Part shown: positions 1-8,138 of the stretch, one piece after another
Layout: every line of letters begins with the position of its first letter
Position numbering within the stretch: position 1 is the first letter of the stretch
Assembly: GCF_947504215.1 (NCBI RefSeq)
Contig: NZ_CANNGO010000005.1
Span: 248,001 to 312,000, forward strand
Direction of reading: 5' to 3'
DNA from: an uncultured Ruegeria sp.
Lineage (GTDB): Bacteria > Pseudomonadota > Alphaproteobacteria > Rhodobacterales > Rhodobacteraceae
Length of the DNA stretch: 64,000 nt
Program-made: the position numbers and the translations under genes
Notes under the pieces: generated by a model
What the model was told of the DNA's origin: nothing
Database searches by the model: none
What the model saw: only the letters and a program-made list of their open reading frames with translations

Positions 1-2
1 GT

Positions 3-47
3 CCGGACGGTCGTGATCAACGCTGGCCGCATTTTGGTGGCTGGTAA
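3..47 (+). CDS. Possible C-terminal tail of an upstream gene
   Basis: The frame starting at base 3 is open from the window edge and ends with TAA at 45-47, giving a short tail ending RWPHFGGW. A second frame from base 1 is open to a TGA at 67-69. Neither can be assigned to a family, and the choice between them is a guess. About 90 bases follow before mutL. Confidence 0.25.
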   Translation, partial: PDGRDQRWPHFGGW

Positions 48-133
48 CGATTGTCCGGACGCCTGCTGAAACAGCAATCAATGACATTCAAACCAGTGGC
101 AGAATCGCGCTTGGTTGTGCTAGGTCTAGCGGT

Positions 134-1999
134 ATGGCGCAACCAAACCCCAATATCCGCGAAAATCGCCCCATGATTCGGCAACTCGACGATGCTGCGA
201 TAAACCGGATCGCGGCGGGTGAAGTCGTCGAACGTCCTGCCTCGGCCGTCAAGGAGCTGGTTGAAAACGCCATTGATGCAGGTGCCACCCGGATCGCCAT
301 CGATATTGCCGACGGGGGCAAGACACTTATCCGGGTCACTGACGATGGGTGTGGGATCGCGTCGCATGATCTGCCGCTGGCCTTGTCGCGCCATGCGACG
401 TCCAAGATTGATGGGTCTGACCTGCTGAACATCCATACTTTCGGCTTTCGTGGGGAAGCACTGCCTTCGCTGGGAGCTGTCGGCCGATTGACCATCACGA
501 GCCGCGTGCCAGAGGGTGAGGCCGCCTTGATCCGGGTATCGGGTGGGAAGACCGAGGCTGTGAAACCTGCGGCCTTGCGCGCCGGAACTGTGGTTGAATT
601 GCGGGATTTGTTTTTTGCCACACCCGCACGGCTGAAGTTCATGCGCACAGACCGGGCCGAGGCGCAGGCTATCTCGGATACGGTGAAACGCCTCGCTATG
701 GCGGAACCTGCGGTGACCTTCACTTTGCGTGACGTATCGGGTGGCGGTGAAGGCCGCGTGACCTTCCGCGCTGATCGCGAGAACGGTGATCTGTTCGACG
801 CTTTACATGCCAGACTGGCCCGCGTGATCGGCCGCGAGTTCGCCGAAAATGCGTTGCAGATTGATGCCACGCGTGAGGGGATCAGGCTGTATGGTTACGC
901 CGCATTGCCCACATATTCGCGTGGCGCGGCTGTGGCACAATATCTGTTCGTCAATGGTCGACCAGTGCGTGACAAGATGCTGACCGGCGCCCTGCGCGCC
1001 GCCTATTTTGATTTTCTGAGCCGCGACCGCCACCCGGCGGCGGCGCTGTTTATCGACTGCGAACCAACTCTGGTGGACGTGAACGTGCACCCTGCGAAAT
1101 CCGAAGTGCGGTTCCGTGATCCAGGCGTCGCGCGCGGGTTGATTGTTTCAAGCCTGCGCCACGCTCTGGCCGAGGCCGGGCATCGGGCGTCATCGACGGT
1201 ATCCAATGCAACCCTGGGCGCGATGCGGCCTGAACAGGCGGCACCCGGTCCGGCACGCGTCTATCAGATGGATCGGCCATCCCCTGCCGCGCGACAAGCG
1301 GCTTATCGGGCGCAATCGCCGGGCTTTGCTGAGCTGGCCAATGACTACAGCGGAAGCGTCGTTGACGCGAATCCCGCCGAGCGTGCGGGTGCTGCAGAGG
1401 TTGAACAATCTGCACAGGACCTTCCGTTGGGGGCAGCGCGCGGGCAGGTTCATGAAAACTACATCATCGCTCAAACCGCCGATGGTATGGTGATCGTCGA
1501 TCAGCACGCCGCGCATGAGCGGTTGGTTTACGAAAAACTGAAAACCCAGATGGCTGAGAATGGCGTGGCCGCGCAGGCGCTGTTGATTCCGGAAATCGTA
1601 GAACTGTCCGATGGGGATTGTGCGCGTCTGATGGCCGTCGCCGAGGATTTGTCGCGTCTCGGTCTGACCATCGAACCATTTGGTGGCGGTGCGGTTGCGG
1701 TGCGGGAAACTCCGGCCATTCTAGGCGAAGTCAACGCCCGCGCCATGATCCTCGACATACTGGATGAGCTGGCAGACCAGGGCGAAAGCCAGACGGTGCA
1801 GGCACGGATCGAGGCGATACTGAGCCGGGTGGCCTGTCACGGGTCCGTAAGGTCGGGCCGCCGGATGCGAGCGGAAGAGATGAACGCCCTGCTACGCGAA
1901 ATGGAGGCGACGCCGCATTCCGGTCAGTGCAATCATGGACGCCCGACATACGTTGAACTCAAGCTGAGCGATATCGAACGGCTGTTCGGACGCAGTTGA
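134..1999 (+). CDS. mutL: DNA mismatch repair protein MutL (endonuclease type)
   Basis: MutL couples mismatch recognition by MutS to strand incision and excision. The N-terminal GHKL ATPase motifs are visible: ELVENAIDAGATRI, DDGCGI and GFRGEAL within about the first 115 residues. A variable linker follows, then the C-terminal dimerisation domain. That domain carries the metal-dependent nuclease signature DQHAAHERLVYE (DQHAxxExxxxE), an ACH..SVR element and CNHGRPTY near the end. These belong to MutL of bacteria without MutH, so incision is probably done by this protein. The 621-residue length matches the family. The start at 134 leaves a short extension; an ATG at 173 (MIRQLDD) is the alternative. 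Confidence 0.97.
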   Translation: MAQPNPNIRENRPMIRQLDDAAINRIAAGEVVERPASAVKELVENAIDAGATRIAIDIADGGKTLIRVTDDGCGIASHDLPLALSRHATSKIDGSDLLNIHTFGFRGEALPSLGAVGRLTITSRVPEGEAALIRVSGGKTEAVKPAALRAGTVVELRDLFFATPARLKFMRTDRAEAQAISDTVKRLAMAEPAVTFTLRDVSGGGEGRVTFRADRENGDLFDALHARLARVIGREFAENALQIDATREGIRLYGYAALPTYSRGAAVAQYLFVNGRPVRDKMLTGALRAAYFDFLSRDRHPAAALFIDCEPTLVDVNVHPAKSEVRFRDPGVARGLIVSSLRHALAEAGHRASSTVSNATLGAMRPEQAAPGPARVYQMDRPSPAARQAAYRAQSPGFAELANDYSGSVVDANPAERAGAAEVEQSAQDLPLGAARGQVHENYIIAQTADGMVIVDQHAAHERLVYEKLKTQMAENGVAAQALLIPEIVELSDGDCARLMAVAEDLSRLGLTIEPFGGGAVAVRETPAILGEVNARAMILDILDELADQGESQTVQARIEAILSRVACHGSVRSGRRMRAEEMNALLREMEATPHSGQCNHGRPTYVELKLSDIERLFGRS

Positions 2000-2056
2000 T
2001 CCGACGCGTGGAACCGATTACAAGAATAGAAACAAAACGAGAACATACTGACTAAG

Positions 2057-3295
2057 ATGATAGAGATTGCAGGCATACAGTATTCGTTGATCGACCCAAT
2101 GGTTCTGACCGTTTTGGCGGGGGTCGGGGTGGTCCTGCTGATTCTGGTCCTACTGTTTTTGTCTTTACGTGCGGCCAGTCGATCAGCCCGGATGGCGGAA
2201 CCTCTGGCACGGCAAATGGCGCATTTGGGTCAACATGTACAGCAACTGGGCCAAGGGCAGGATCAGCTGCGGGGTGGGTTGCAGCATGTCTCGGATACGC
2301 AGGCCAACGCGCAGGTGCAGGTGATCCAGACGGTCGAGTCGCGGCTGTCTTCGGTTCAGCAGCAGATGAATGACCGTTTGGCCGACAACGCCATGAAATC
2401 CGCCCGTGCACTTGCTGATATGCAAGAGCGGATGAAGGAATCCTTACACGGATCATCGAAACAAACCGCGACCTCGCTGACGCAATTGCAGGAACGTCTG
2501 GCGGCGATTGACAAGGCGCAGGACAACATCACCAAGCTGTCGGGTGACGTGTTGTCCTTGCAGGATATCCTGTCGAACAAGCAAACGCGCGGTGCCTTTG
2601 GTGAGATTCAGCTGAACGATATTGTGTCCAAGGCTTTACCCTCTGACAGTTTTAAGCTGCAGGCGACCCTGTCAAATGGCCGTCGCGCTGATTGTCTTAT
2701 TCACCTGCCGAACCCGCCCGGACCTATTGTCATCGACAGTAAGTTCCCGCTGGAAGCCTATGAGGCTTTGATCAATTCGAGCACCGATTTGGAGCTGAAA
2801 GCGGCGGTACAGATGTTCCGAAGCACGGTGCGCAAGCACATCACGGACATCTCAGAGAAATACATACTGGACGGCGAAACTGCCGACGGTGCGCTGATGT
2901 TCCTGCCCTCCGAGGCTGTTTATGCCGAGCTGCACGCCAAGTTCCCGGAACTGGTTCAAGAGAGTTTTTCCAAGCGCGTCTGGATCGTCTCACCCACCAC
3001 GTGCATGGCGACCTTGAACACGATGCGCGCCATCCTCAAAGATGCGCGGATGCGGGAACAAACAGGCGCGATCCGCAAGGAATTGGGATTGCTCCACAAG
3101 GACGTCGACCGTCTGGGCGACCGGGTGACCAACCTGGATCGGCATTTTGGGCAGGCGGCAAAAGATATCTCGGAAATCAAGATCAGCGCCGAAAAGGCAG
3201 GCCGTCGGGCGCAGCGGCTGGACAATTTTGATTTCGAAGAACTGGCCCCGGATGAAACACCGGGAGTTGTTCCGTTGACCCGACAGGAAGGGTGA
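2057..3295 (+). CDS. rmuC: DNA recombination protein RmuC
   Basis: RmuC-family protein, 412 residues. E. coli RmuC limits inversions at short inverted repeats, and the family has a predicted nuclease-like core. Residues about 13-37 form one hydrophobic helix (LTVLAGVGVVLLILVLLF) that anchors it to the membrane. Residues about 45-170 are a long Gln-rich coiled coil. The RmuC core follows, including IDSKFPLEAYEALI. The C-terminal tail is polar. It follows mutL by 57 bases and overlaps the longest reading of the cyclase gene downstream, so the three genes may be co-transcribed. Confidence 0.93.
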   Translation: MIEIAGIQYSLIDPMVLTVLAGVGVVLLILVLLFLSLRAASRSARMAEPLARQMAHLGQHVQQLGQGQDQLRGGLQHVSDTQANAQVQVIQTVESRLSSVQQQMNDRLADNAMKSARALADMQERMKESLHGSSKQTATSLTQLQERLAAIDKAQDNITKLSGDVLSLQDILSNKQTRGAFGEIQLNDIVSKALPSDSFKLQATLSNGRRADCLIHLPNPPGPIVIDSKFPLEAYEALINSSTDLELKAAVQMFRSTVRKHITDISEKYILDGETADGALMFLPSEAVYAELHAKFPELVQESFSKRVWIVSPTTCMATLNTMRAILKDARMREQTGAIRKELGLLHKDVDRLGDRVTNLDRHFGQAAKDISEIKISAEKAGRRAQRLDNFDFEELAPDETPGVVPLTRQEG

Positions 3296-3345
3296 TCCCA
3301 AGCGAACGCACCGGTAGACAGGCAGCGTGGAGCTCATACAGCAAA

Positions 3346-4656
3346 ATGAACACAACTAGTCAGTCGCCGAATACTTCCGAGCTGCTCGAACAGGCCGAAC
3401 AGGACGCAGAACGGATTGTCGGATTGCTGCGCATGCTGGTCGCAGCTGGCCTGGCCCTGTTCTTTTTGTTTACGGTCCAGCCAGTGGTCAATTCAGGGCA
3501 CGCCGTTCTGGAGCGGCAATGGGTTTTTGCCCTGAGTACGATGCTTGCCTATTTCGTTCTGGGATTGGCAACGTGGTGGACCGCACGACGCGGTCATTTT
3601 TCAGCCTGGGTTGCCTGGCCTGTCTCAGCGGCGGATTCCCTATTTCTTGTTGCGAATGTCTGGGTGGGAATGCGCAACGTGGGTCTATCCGGGGATGCGG
3701 TTTTCGTGCTGCCAGCGGTTTGGCTGGTCCCGATTGTGCTCGCCTTCGGCGTCTTGCGTGGTAACCCAAAGATTATGGCATTGCAGGTAGGGTTACTTGT
3801 ACTGGGGTTGTTGATTTTGGTTGGCGTTGACGCTGGGTCGACGCGTGGATTGGAAGACAACCCGATCTGGTTGTTCTTGTCACTGCCGCCAAATCTTATC
3901 CGACTGTTCATGATTGCACTTGCAGGCATCGTGCTTATCGTCGCGGCACGCCGCGTCCATGCCTTGCTGTTCCGCTCGATTACAGAAGCACAACGCCGGG
4001 CCAACCTGACGCGGTACTTACCGTCTCAGGTGGTTGAAGATCTTGGCGACAGTGGCTTGGCCGCTCTCAAAACTGGGCGACGTCAGATGGCAGGCTTGAT
4101 TTTCATCGACTTGCGGGGGTTCACAACAGTGTCGCAACAGCTTCGCCCCGAGCAAGTGTCCGAACTGGTTTCGGATTACCGCAGCCGCGTTTCAGCGGTC
4201 GTTCGGGCCCAGAACGGGATCATCGACAAGTTTATCGGCGATGCGGTGATGATTGTTTTCGAAGGGGATCAAGCTGCCAGCCGTTGTCTAGATTGCGGTA
4301 TGGGGCTGTGGAAAGAAATGCAGGTGTGGAGCACCGAACGTAGACAGGCAGGGCGGCCAGCTTTGGACACAGGGATCGGGCTGCACTGGGGAGAGGTCTT
4401 TATCGGCGTGATTGGCGATCAGGAGCGGTTGGAATTTTCGGTGTTCGGGGACACCGTCAACATCGCGGCCCGGCTGGAAAACCTGACGCGATCACACGAA
4501 ATGGTCATGATCCTGTCGGCTGATCTAATCAGTGCTGCCGGTGAGGCCGGGCAGAATGCAAAGCTGGTGTCGCTGCCCCCGATCGAAGTCAGAGGTCGCA
4601 GAGGTACGTTGGAATTGCTTGGGATACCTCAAGAGCACTACACGGGCGGAAGTTGA
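3346..4656 (+). CDS. Membrane class III adenylate/guanylate cyclase
   Basis: Six hydrophobic segments (from about residue 31 to 200) precede a C-terminal class III nucleotide cyclase domain. That domain has the first metal-binding Asp in FIDLRGFT, the second in IDKFIGDAVMIVFE, and the transition-state Asn/Arg in GDTVNIAARLE. The Lys in IDKF fits an ATP-type substrate pocket, so an adenylate cyclase is favoured. The reading frame extends upstream to a GTG at 3292 that overlaps the rmuC stop. I chose the ATG at 3346 because the membrane region begins soon after it. The domain order (six TM then a catalytic domain) is the common membrane form in alphaproteobacteria. The input signal is unknown. 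Confidence 0.9.
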   Translation: MNTTSQSPNTSELLEQAEQDAERIVGLLRMLVAAGLALFFLFTVQPVVNSGHAVLERQWVFALSTMLAYFVLGLATWWTARRGHFSAWVAWPVSAADSLFLVANVWVGMRNVGLSGDAVFVLPAVWLVPIVLAFGVLRGNPKIMALQVGLLVLGLLILVGVDAGSTRGLEDNPIWLFLSLPPNLIRLFMIALAGIVLIVAARRVHALLFRSITEAQRRANLTRYLPSQVVEDLGDSGLAALKTGRRQMAGLIFIDLRGFTTVSQQLRPEQVSELVSDYRSRVSAVVRAQNGIIDKFIGDAVMIVFEGDQAASRCLDCGMGLWKEMQVWSTERRQAGRPALDTGIGLHWGEVFIGVIGDQERLEFSVFGDTVNIAARLENLTRSHEMVMILSADLISAAGEAGQNAKLVSLPPIEVRGRRGTLELLGIPQEHYTGGS

Positions 4657-4673
4657 TCCGACTGACGCCTAGG

Positions 4674-5333
4674 TCAGATCCGCAGGAAGGGCTGGAATAG
4701 GCGCGGCACGAGCTTGCTGAATTTCAGCGGCGCGTCGGTGACCGCAAGGCAGATGCAATCTTCGCCGATATCTGCAACAGGTGTGTGTTCCAGATCTTCG
4801 TCGGCAATCTCGACATCGCCACGGGCGAAGCGATCAACCTCATCGGAAAACGCACCCTGAAGCACCATTGTCAATTCCACGCCGTTGTGTCCGTGATCGG
4901 GCACTGCGGCACCTGCGGGAATGAACAACAGCCTTGCGGTGGCATCCTTACCAGTCGGCAGGATCGCCTGTTTGACGCCCATGCCGATGGACCGCCAGCG
5001 AATATCAGCAACACTACCGCCAACATAATCCTGCAGCGGGGCAGGTAAAACGGCGCAACCCGGTCGAGCGGGTTTGGGGGTCGGTGCGCCCTGAGCGATC
5101 AAAGCCATCGTGGCAGCTAGGGATTCATCGCTCATGCTGACGGGTTGGCCTTGCTGTTCCAGAACATGTCCACCCACAGCATCAAAGCTTTCAGCCCGCG
5201 CGCGGCAATCGTCGCACAGGGACAGATGCGTGGCGACCATCAGGTCGAACGCCTCGGGCAAGCTTCCGGCCGCATAAGCCATCAGCAAGTCGTCCGTCAG
5301 ATGATGTTTAATCGTTTTGCTCATCTCATTCAT
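4674..5333 (-). CDS. chrR: Anti-sigma factor ChrR (zinc-binding, cupin)
   Basis: ChrR binds and inhibits the ECF sigma factor RpoE and releases it under singlet oxygen stress (known from Rhodobacter sphaeroides). The N-terminal anti-sigma domain has the zinc site: a His near residue 9-10 plus HLSLCDDC (HxxxCxxC). The C-terminal cupin has HGHNGVE and a later His in LEHTP as probable metal ligands. Length is 219 residues. It lies directly after rpoE: the TGA of rpoE and the ATG of this gene are separated by a single base, so the pair should be translationally coupled. A second ATG nine bases in (MSKTIKHH) is an alternative start. Confidence 0.95.
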   Translation of the reverse strand: MNEMSKTIKHHLTDDLLMAYAAGSLPEAFDLMVATHLSLCDDCRARAESFDAVGGHVLEQQGQPVSMSDESLAATMALIAQGAPTPKPARPGCAVLPAPLQDYVGGSVADIRWRSIGMGVKQAILPTGKDATARLLFIPAGAAVPDHGHNGVELTMVLQGAFSDEVDRFARGDVEIADEDLEHTPVADIGEDCICLAVTDAPLKFSKLVPRLFQPFLRI

Positions 5334-5334
5334 C

Positions 5335-5979
5335 TCAGTTCATCGCATGGCGCAGGCGATCCAGCGCCAGCCGTATCCGTGATTTGATCGTGCCAAGGGG
5401 CAGCCCGGTCTGAGAGGCGATTTCTCGATGGCTCAGATCTCCGAAGTACGCCTTCTCGATCAGCTGTCTCTGCGCGTCTGGCAACGCCGATAGGGCGGTA
5501 CGCAATTGCGCGGTTTCTTGTTGCAGAACGATGACATCGTCCTGTTCGGGTTCCGCTTCGGGGCCCCAACCCAGTTCTTCGGGTTCGGGGCGGCGTTGTT
5601 TGCGCAGAACATCAATTCGTTTGTTTCGGGCGATTGTGAACACCCATGTCGCCACGGTTGCCCGTGTTGGATCAAACAGACGAGCCTTGTGCCACAGGGT
5701 CGCCATCACCTCTTGTGCGCACTCCTCGGCCATTGCAGGGTCAGATCCTGAGCGGATCAGGAAGGCCTTAATACGAGGTGCGAAGTGTTGGAACAGTTCG
5801 GCAAATGCCGCCTGGTCCTGCGTGTCCCGGATGCGTTTGACATGGTCCACCCACTCGGCCCTGGTGTCGCAACTTTCTTTGGTTCCGTTCACCGGCTTGC
5901 CCTTGATGTGTTTCTTTGCACGCCATGACCGAGACACGACCGTCTCGGTCGGGGGCTCGTCGATGGTCGCGGTATTCAT
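5335..5979 (-). CDS. rpoE: ECF sigma factor RpoE (singlet oxygen type)
   Basis: Group ECF11-like sigma factor partnered with ChrR. Region 2 contains FAELFQHFAPRIKAFL, AEECAQEVMATLWHKA and FTIARNKRIDVLRKQRRPEPEEL. Region 4 contains LSHREIASQTGLPLGTIKSR. The order sigma, then zinc-cupin anti-sigma, with a divergent DUF1365 gene, is the arrangement known from R. sphaeroides. The start is uncertain. The frame runs to a GTG at 5997, but a candidate promoter -10 lies at 6001-5996, so an ATG at 5979 is more likely. Even this gives an N-terminal extension of about 40 residues over the R. sphaeroides protein as I remember it. An internal GTG (VNGTKES) could be used instead. Confidence 0.94.
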   Translation of the reverse strand: MNTATIDEPPTETVVSRSWRAKKHIKGKPVNGTKESCDTRAEWVDHVKRIRDTQDQAAFAELFQHFAPRIKAFLIRSGSDPAMAEECAQEVMATLWHKARLFDPTRATVATWVFTIARNKRIDVLRKQRRPEPEELGWGPEAEPEQDDVIVLQQETAQLRTALSALPDAQRQLIEKAYFGDLSHREIASQTGLPLGTIKSRIRLALDRLRHAMN

Positions 5980-5995
5980 CTCGGTAAACATAACC

Positions 5996-6025
5996 ACATT
6001 ACGTGGCGCGGCCCAAGCCGGATCA
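5996..6025 (-). promoter_or_regulatory. Candidate RpoE-dependent autoregulated promoter
   Basis: On the minus strand TGATCC (6025-6020) is followed after exactly 18 bases by TAATGT (6001-5996). TGATCC with a TAA-type -10 at about this distance is the RpoE promoter pattern known in Rhodobacter. It is correctly placed to drive rpoE-chrR, as expected for autoregulation. It predicts a very short 5' leader. Confidence 0.6.
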
Positions 6026-6041
6026 CTTTACGGGGTCATTT

Positions 6042-6071
6042 TAATCCAAACTGCGCTAGCTTTCGTATTCA
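6042..6071 (+). promoter_or_regulatory. Possible weak RpoE-type promoter for DUF1365 gene
   Basis: TAATCC (6042-6047), one mismatch from TGATCC, is followed after 18 bases by TATTCA (6066-6071) on the plus strand, about 65 bases before the DUF1365 start. It mirrors the site on the other strand, but the match is poor. Confidence 0.3.
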
Positions 6072-6137
6072 GGTAAACAGGCTTTCGGGGAAAAGAACGC
6101 CTTTTGAACAGTTTACAGGCAGAACAGAAAACAACGA

Positions 6138-6911
6138 ATGACACAAATAGTCGATCATATTGCCGGTCATACCTATCATGGGCGCAAAGGCGCGATTGAA
6201 AACGCGTTTCGCTATTCGATAGACTACATTTTGCTCGACCCGGAAGCAGAACTGAAAACGCCAGCGCTGTTCTCAATTGACCGCGTGAACATCACAAATT
6301 GGCGGACCCGAGATCATGGTGGTGAGCCGGGGCAAGGCACAGGTGCCGCTTGGTTGCGTGCGCAATTTGACGTGAAAGATGTGTCGCAACCCGCGCGGAT
6401 CATGTTGTTGACGCAACCTCGTGTGCTGGGCCACGTATTCAACCCGGTCAGTTTCTGGTTCTGCTTTGACGAGGAAGAAACGCTTTATGCGGTGGTGGCC
6501 GAGGTCACCAATACCTTTGGCACGCGTCATAGCTATCTGTGTCACAAACCCGAATTTTCGCAGATCGAACCCGGGGATCGGGTCGTTGCGGACAAGTTGA
6601 TGCATGTCTCGCCCTTCCAAAAGATCGAAGGGTCATACACGTTCCGCTTTGACTATCGCCCGGATCGGGTTGGCGTTTGGATCGACTATGGACGTGACGG
6701 CGGTGGTCTGATTGCCACGCTGACCGGTCCGCGCCAGCCGCAGACCAATCGCGTGATTCTGTGGTCGCTGCTAAGGCGCCCATTCGGTGCGCGGCGAACG
6801 TTCACGCTGATCGTTTGGCAGGCCTTTAAGCTCTTGTTCAAAAAAGCAACCTTCCGTCCGTTTCGCACTGCCCCGGTTCCAGATCGGCCCATGTCCCGCG
6901 TACGCCGATAG
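6138..6911 (+). CDS. DUF1365 family protein
   Basis: The 257-residue protein matches the DUF1365 family. Recognisable parts are the N-terminal HTYHGRKGAIENAFRYSIDY, the central RVLGHVFNPVSFWFCFD and ADKLMHVSPFQKIEGSYTFR. The biochemical activity is not established. In R. sphaeroides a DUF1365 gene lies divergent to rpoE and belongs to the singlet-oxygen regulon, often with a cyclopropane-fatty-acid-synthase-like gene. Here that partner is absent and a DUF3775 gene follows. No clear Shine-Dalgarno sequence precedes the ATG. A role in membrane-lipid protection is inference from context only. Confidence 0.88.
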   Translation: MTQIVDHIAGHTYHGRKGAIENAFRYSIDYILLDPEAELKTPALFSIDRVNITNWRTRDHGGEPGQGTGAAWLRAQFDVKDVSQPARIMLLTQPRVLGHVFNPVSFWFCFDEEETLYAVVAEVTNTFGTRHSYLCHKPEFSQIEPGDRVVADKLMHVSPFQKIEGSYTFRFDYRPDRVGVWIDYGRDGGGLIATLTGPRQPQTNRVILWSLLRRPFGARRTFTLIVWQAFKLLFKKATFRPFRTAPVPDRPMSRVRR

Positions 6912-6996
6912 CCTTTTCAGTTTGCGTGAGATCAAAGACTCCGGCTTGGTTGAATGGTTGTCATGGGCAAGAACCGCGAACATGAGGAGCTGAAGG

Positions 6997-7314
6997 ATGT
7001 TGGAAATCTCGGCAAGAAAAGTCGCCCAGGTTGCGATGATGGGCCGCGAGCTGAACCGGGCCGAGGGCGAGCTACGCGCCTTTGTCGATCACATGAGCGA
7101 AGATGAGCAGGCCGAACTGGTTGCTATCATGTGGGTCGGTCGGGAGAGCTTTTTCGCCGAGGATCTGGCCGAAGCCATTGCGACAGCCAAAGCCGAAGCT
7201 TCGACCCCCTGCGCCGACTACTTGATCGGTACACCGCATATGTCTGACCATCTGGAAAACGGGTTGGACGCGCTTGGAATATCAGCCGAGGATGTTGAGA
7301 ACGACCTGATGTAG
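6997..7314 (+). CDS. DUF3775 domain protein
   Basis: A small acidic 105-residue protein resembling DUF3775. Family-like parts are ELRAFVDHMSEDEQAELVAI followed by MWVGRESF, and the C-terminal DYLIGTPHMSDHLENGL and LGISAEDVENDL. The function is unknown. An AGGAG lies about 10 bases before the ATG. It sits 85 bases after the DUF1365 gene on the same strand and could be read through from it. Confidence 0.8.
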   Translation: MLEISARKVAQVAMMGRELNRAEGELRAFVDHMSEDEQAELVAIMWVGRESFFAEDLAEAIATAKAEASTPCADYLIGTPHMSDHLENGLDALGISAEDVENDLM

Positions 7315-7384
7315 CTGTCTTTATCGACCAAACGCTCTTGGTGGCAGTTCGAGTGTCTTCAGACGTTTACCGTGAATTGAAGAT

Positions 7385-7400
7385 CCGTGTTGAGACACGG
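7385..7400 (+). other. Short hairpin in the leader of the DUF1127 gene
   Basis: CCGTGT-TGAG-ACACGG forms a perfect 6-bp stem with a 4-base loop, without a following T-run. It lies within the 239-base gap (7315-7553) before the first DUF1127-like gene. It may be part of a 5' UTR structure; nothing else is recognisable in that gap. Confidence 0.3.
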
Positions 7401-7553
7401 GTTGTAGCGTGGTCTTAGCGTATCAGACCCGCCGAAGCCTTGCTGCCAACGAGTCTAAAAGAACCTTAATGACCCGCTTTGGCAACGTTAAGGAAGCAGT
7501 CCCAGATATGAAGCTGTGAAGACAACGCAATTAGAGTTTAGGAGGAGAAAGAC

Positions 7554-7781
7554 ATGGCACATACACAGACTGTAGACGCCCGGAGCGGCCCTCTTGACGG
7601 CCTGTTTGCAAAATACGCAGATGCAAAGGTTGAGCACTTTCGCCGCCGGATTTACTCGAAAACCGTGCGGGATATGGAAAGGCTCGAAGATCATCAACTG
7701 GCCGACATCGGTGTCCAGCGGGACCAGATCAAGCGATGCGCGTATGAAAGTGTGTATCACAACAAGCCCTACCGGCAGTGA
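7554..7781 (+). CDS. DUF1127 family small protein
   Basis: A 75-residue protein with the DUF1127 signature near its C-terminus: TVRDMERLEDHQLADIGVQRDQI. A strong AGGAGGAG sits 7-8 bases before the ATG, so high expression is likely. Small DUF1127 proteins in alphaproteobacteria are linked to RNA turnover and stress responses; in R. sphaeroides one (CcaF1) binds RNA. Basic residues in the middle (FRRRIYSK) would suit that. It is followed after 59 bases by a related gene. Confidence 0.85.
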   Translation: MAHTQTVDARSGPLDGLFAKYADAKVEHFRRRIYSKTVRDMERLEDHQLADIGVQRDQIKRCAYESVYHNKPYRQ

Positions 7782-7840
7782 CGACGCACTCAGCGTGAAC
7801 TGATCCCAATCCCCATGACCATGCTTGTGAGGTAACCAGT

Positions 7841-8044
7841 ATGTTTGACGTTATCCAGCAAACCGATCAACCGGCCCCGGCTGCCAGCGCATTGTTGTTG
7901 TTCGACCGTGCTATGCGAATCCGGGCGATCAGCCCTGACATCGTCTGCGCTGCTCAGCAATTGAACGCTATGACCGATCACCAGTTGTCAGAGCTTGGCA
8001 TCAACCGAAGCGATGTCGAAGACACGATAGAGCGGTATATCTGA
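7841..8044 (+). CDS. DUF1127-like small protein
   Basis: A 67-residue protein whose C-terminal half (LNAMTDHQLSELGINRSDVE) resembles the DUF1127 motif of the gene just upstream, but it lacks the basic segment. GAGGTAACC precedes the ATG. A rho-independent terminator follows at 8098-8131, so the two small genes probably share one transcript. Function unknown. Confidence 0.7.
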   Translation: MFDVIQQTDQPAPAASALLLFDRAMRIRAISPDIVCAAQQLNAMTDHQLSELGINRSDVEDTIERYI

Positions 8045-8097
8045 AGGCCCAGTAAGATAAATTCAGACGATTATTACACACCCAAAGAAGAGCAATG

Positions 8098-8131
8098 AAA
8101 GCCATTCTAGAAAGTCTGGGATGGCTTTTTT
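8098..8131 (+). terminator. Terminator after the DUF1127 pair
   Basis: AAAGCCAT (8098-8105) pairs with ATGGCTTT (8121-8128) around a 15-base loop, with T-run 8126-8131. The A-run on the other strand may let it also serve the convergent saccharopine operon ending at 8139. Confidence 0.8.
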
Positions 8132-8138
8132 GTTTCAG

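Noticed and set aside
5531-6076. 181-codon ORF antisense to rpoE
   Set aside because: It covers the rpoE coding region and promoter; no start signal and no family.
7782-8138. CcsR-type sRNAs next to the DUF1127 genes
   Set aside because: In R. sphaeroides such sRNAs follow a DUF1127 gene, but no CCTCCTCCC-loop hairpins are present here.
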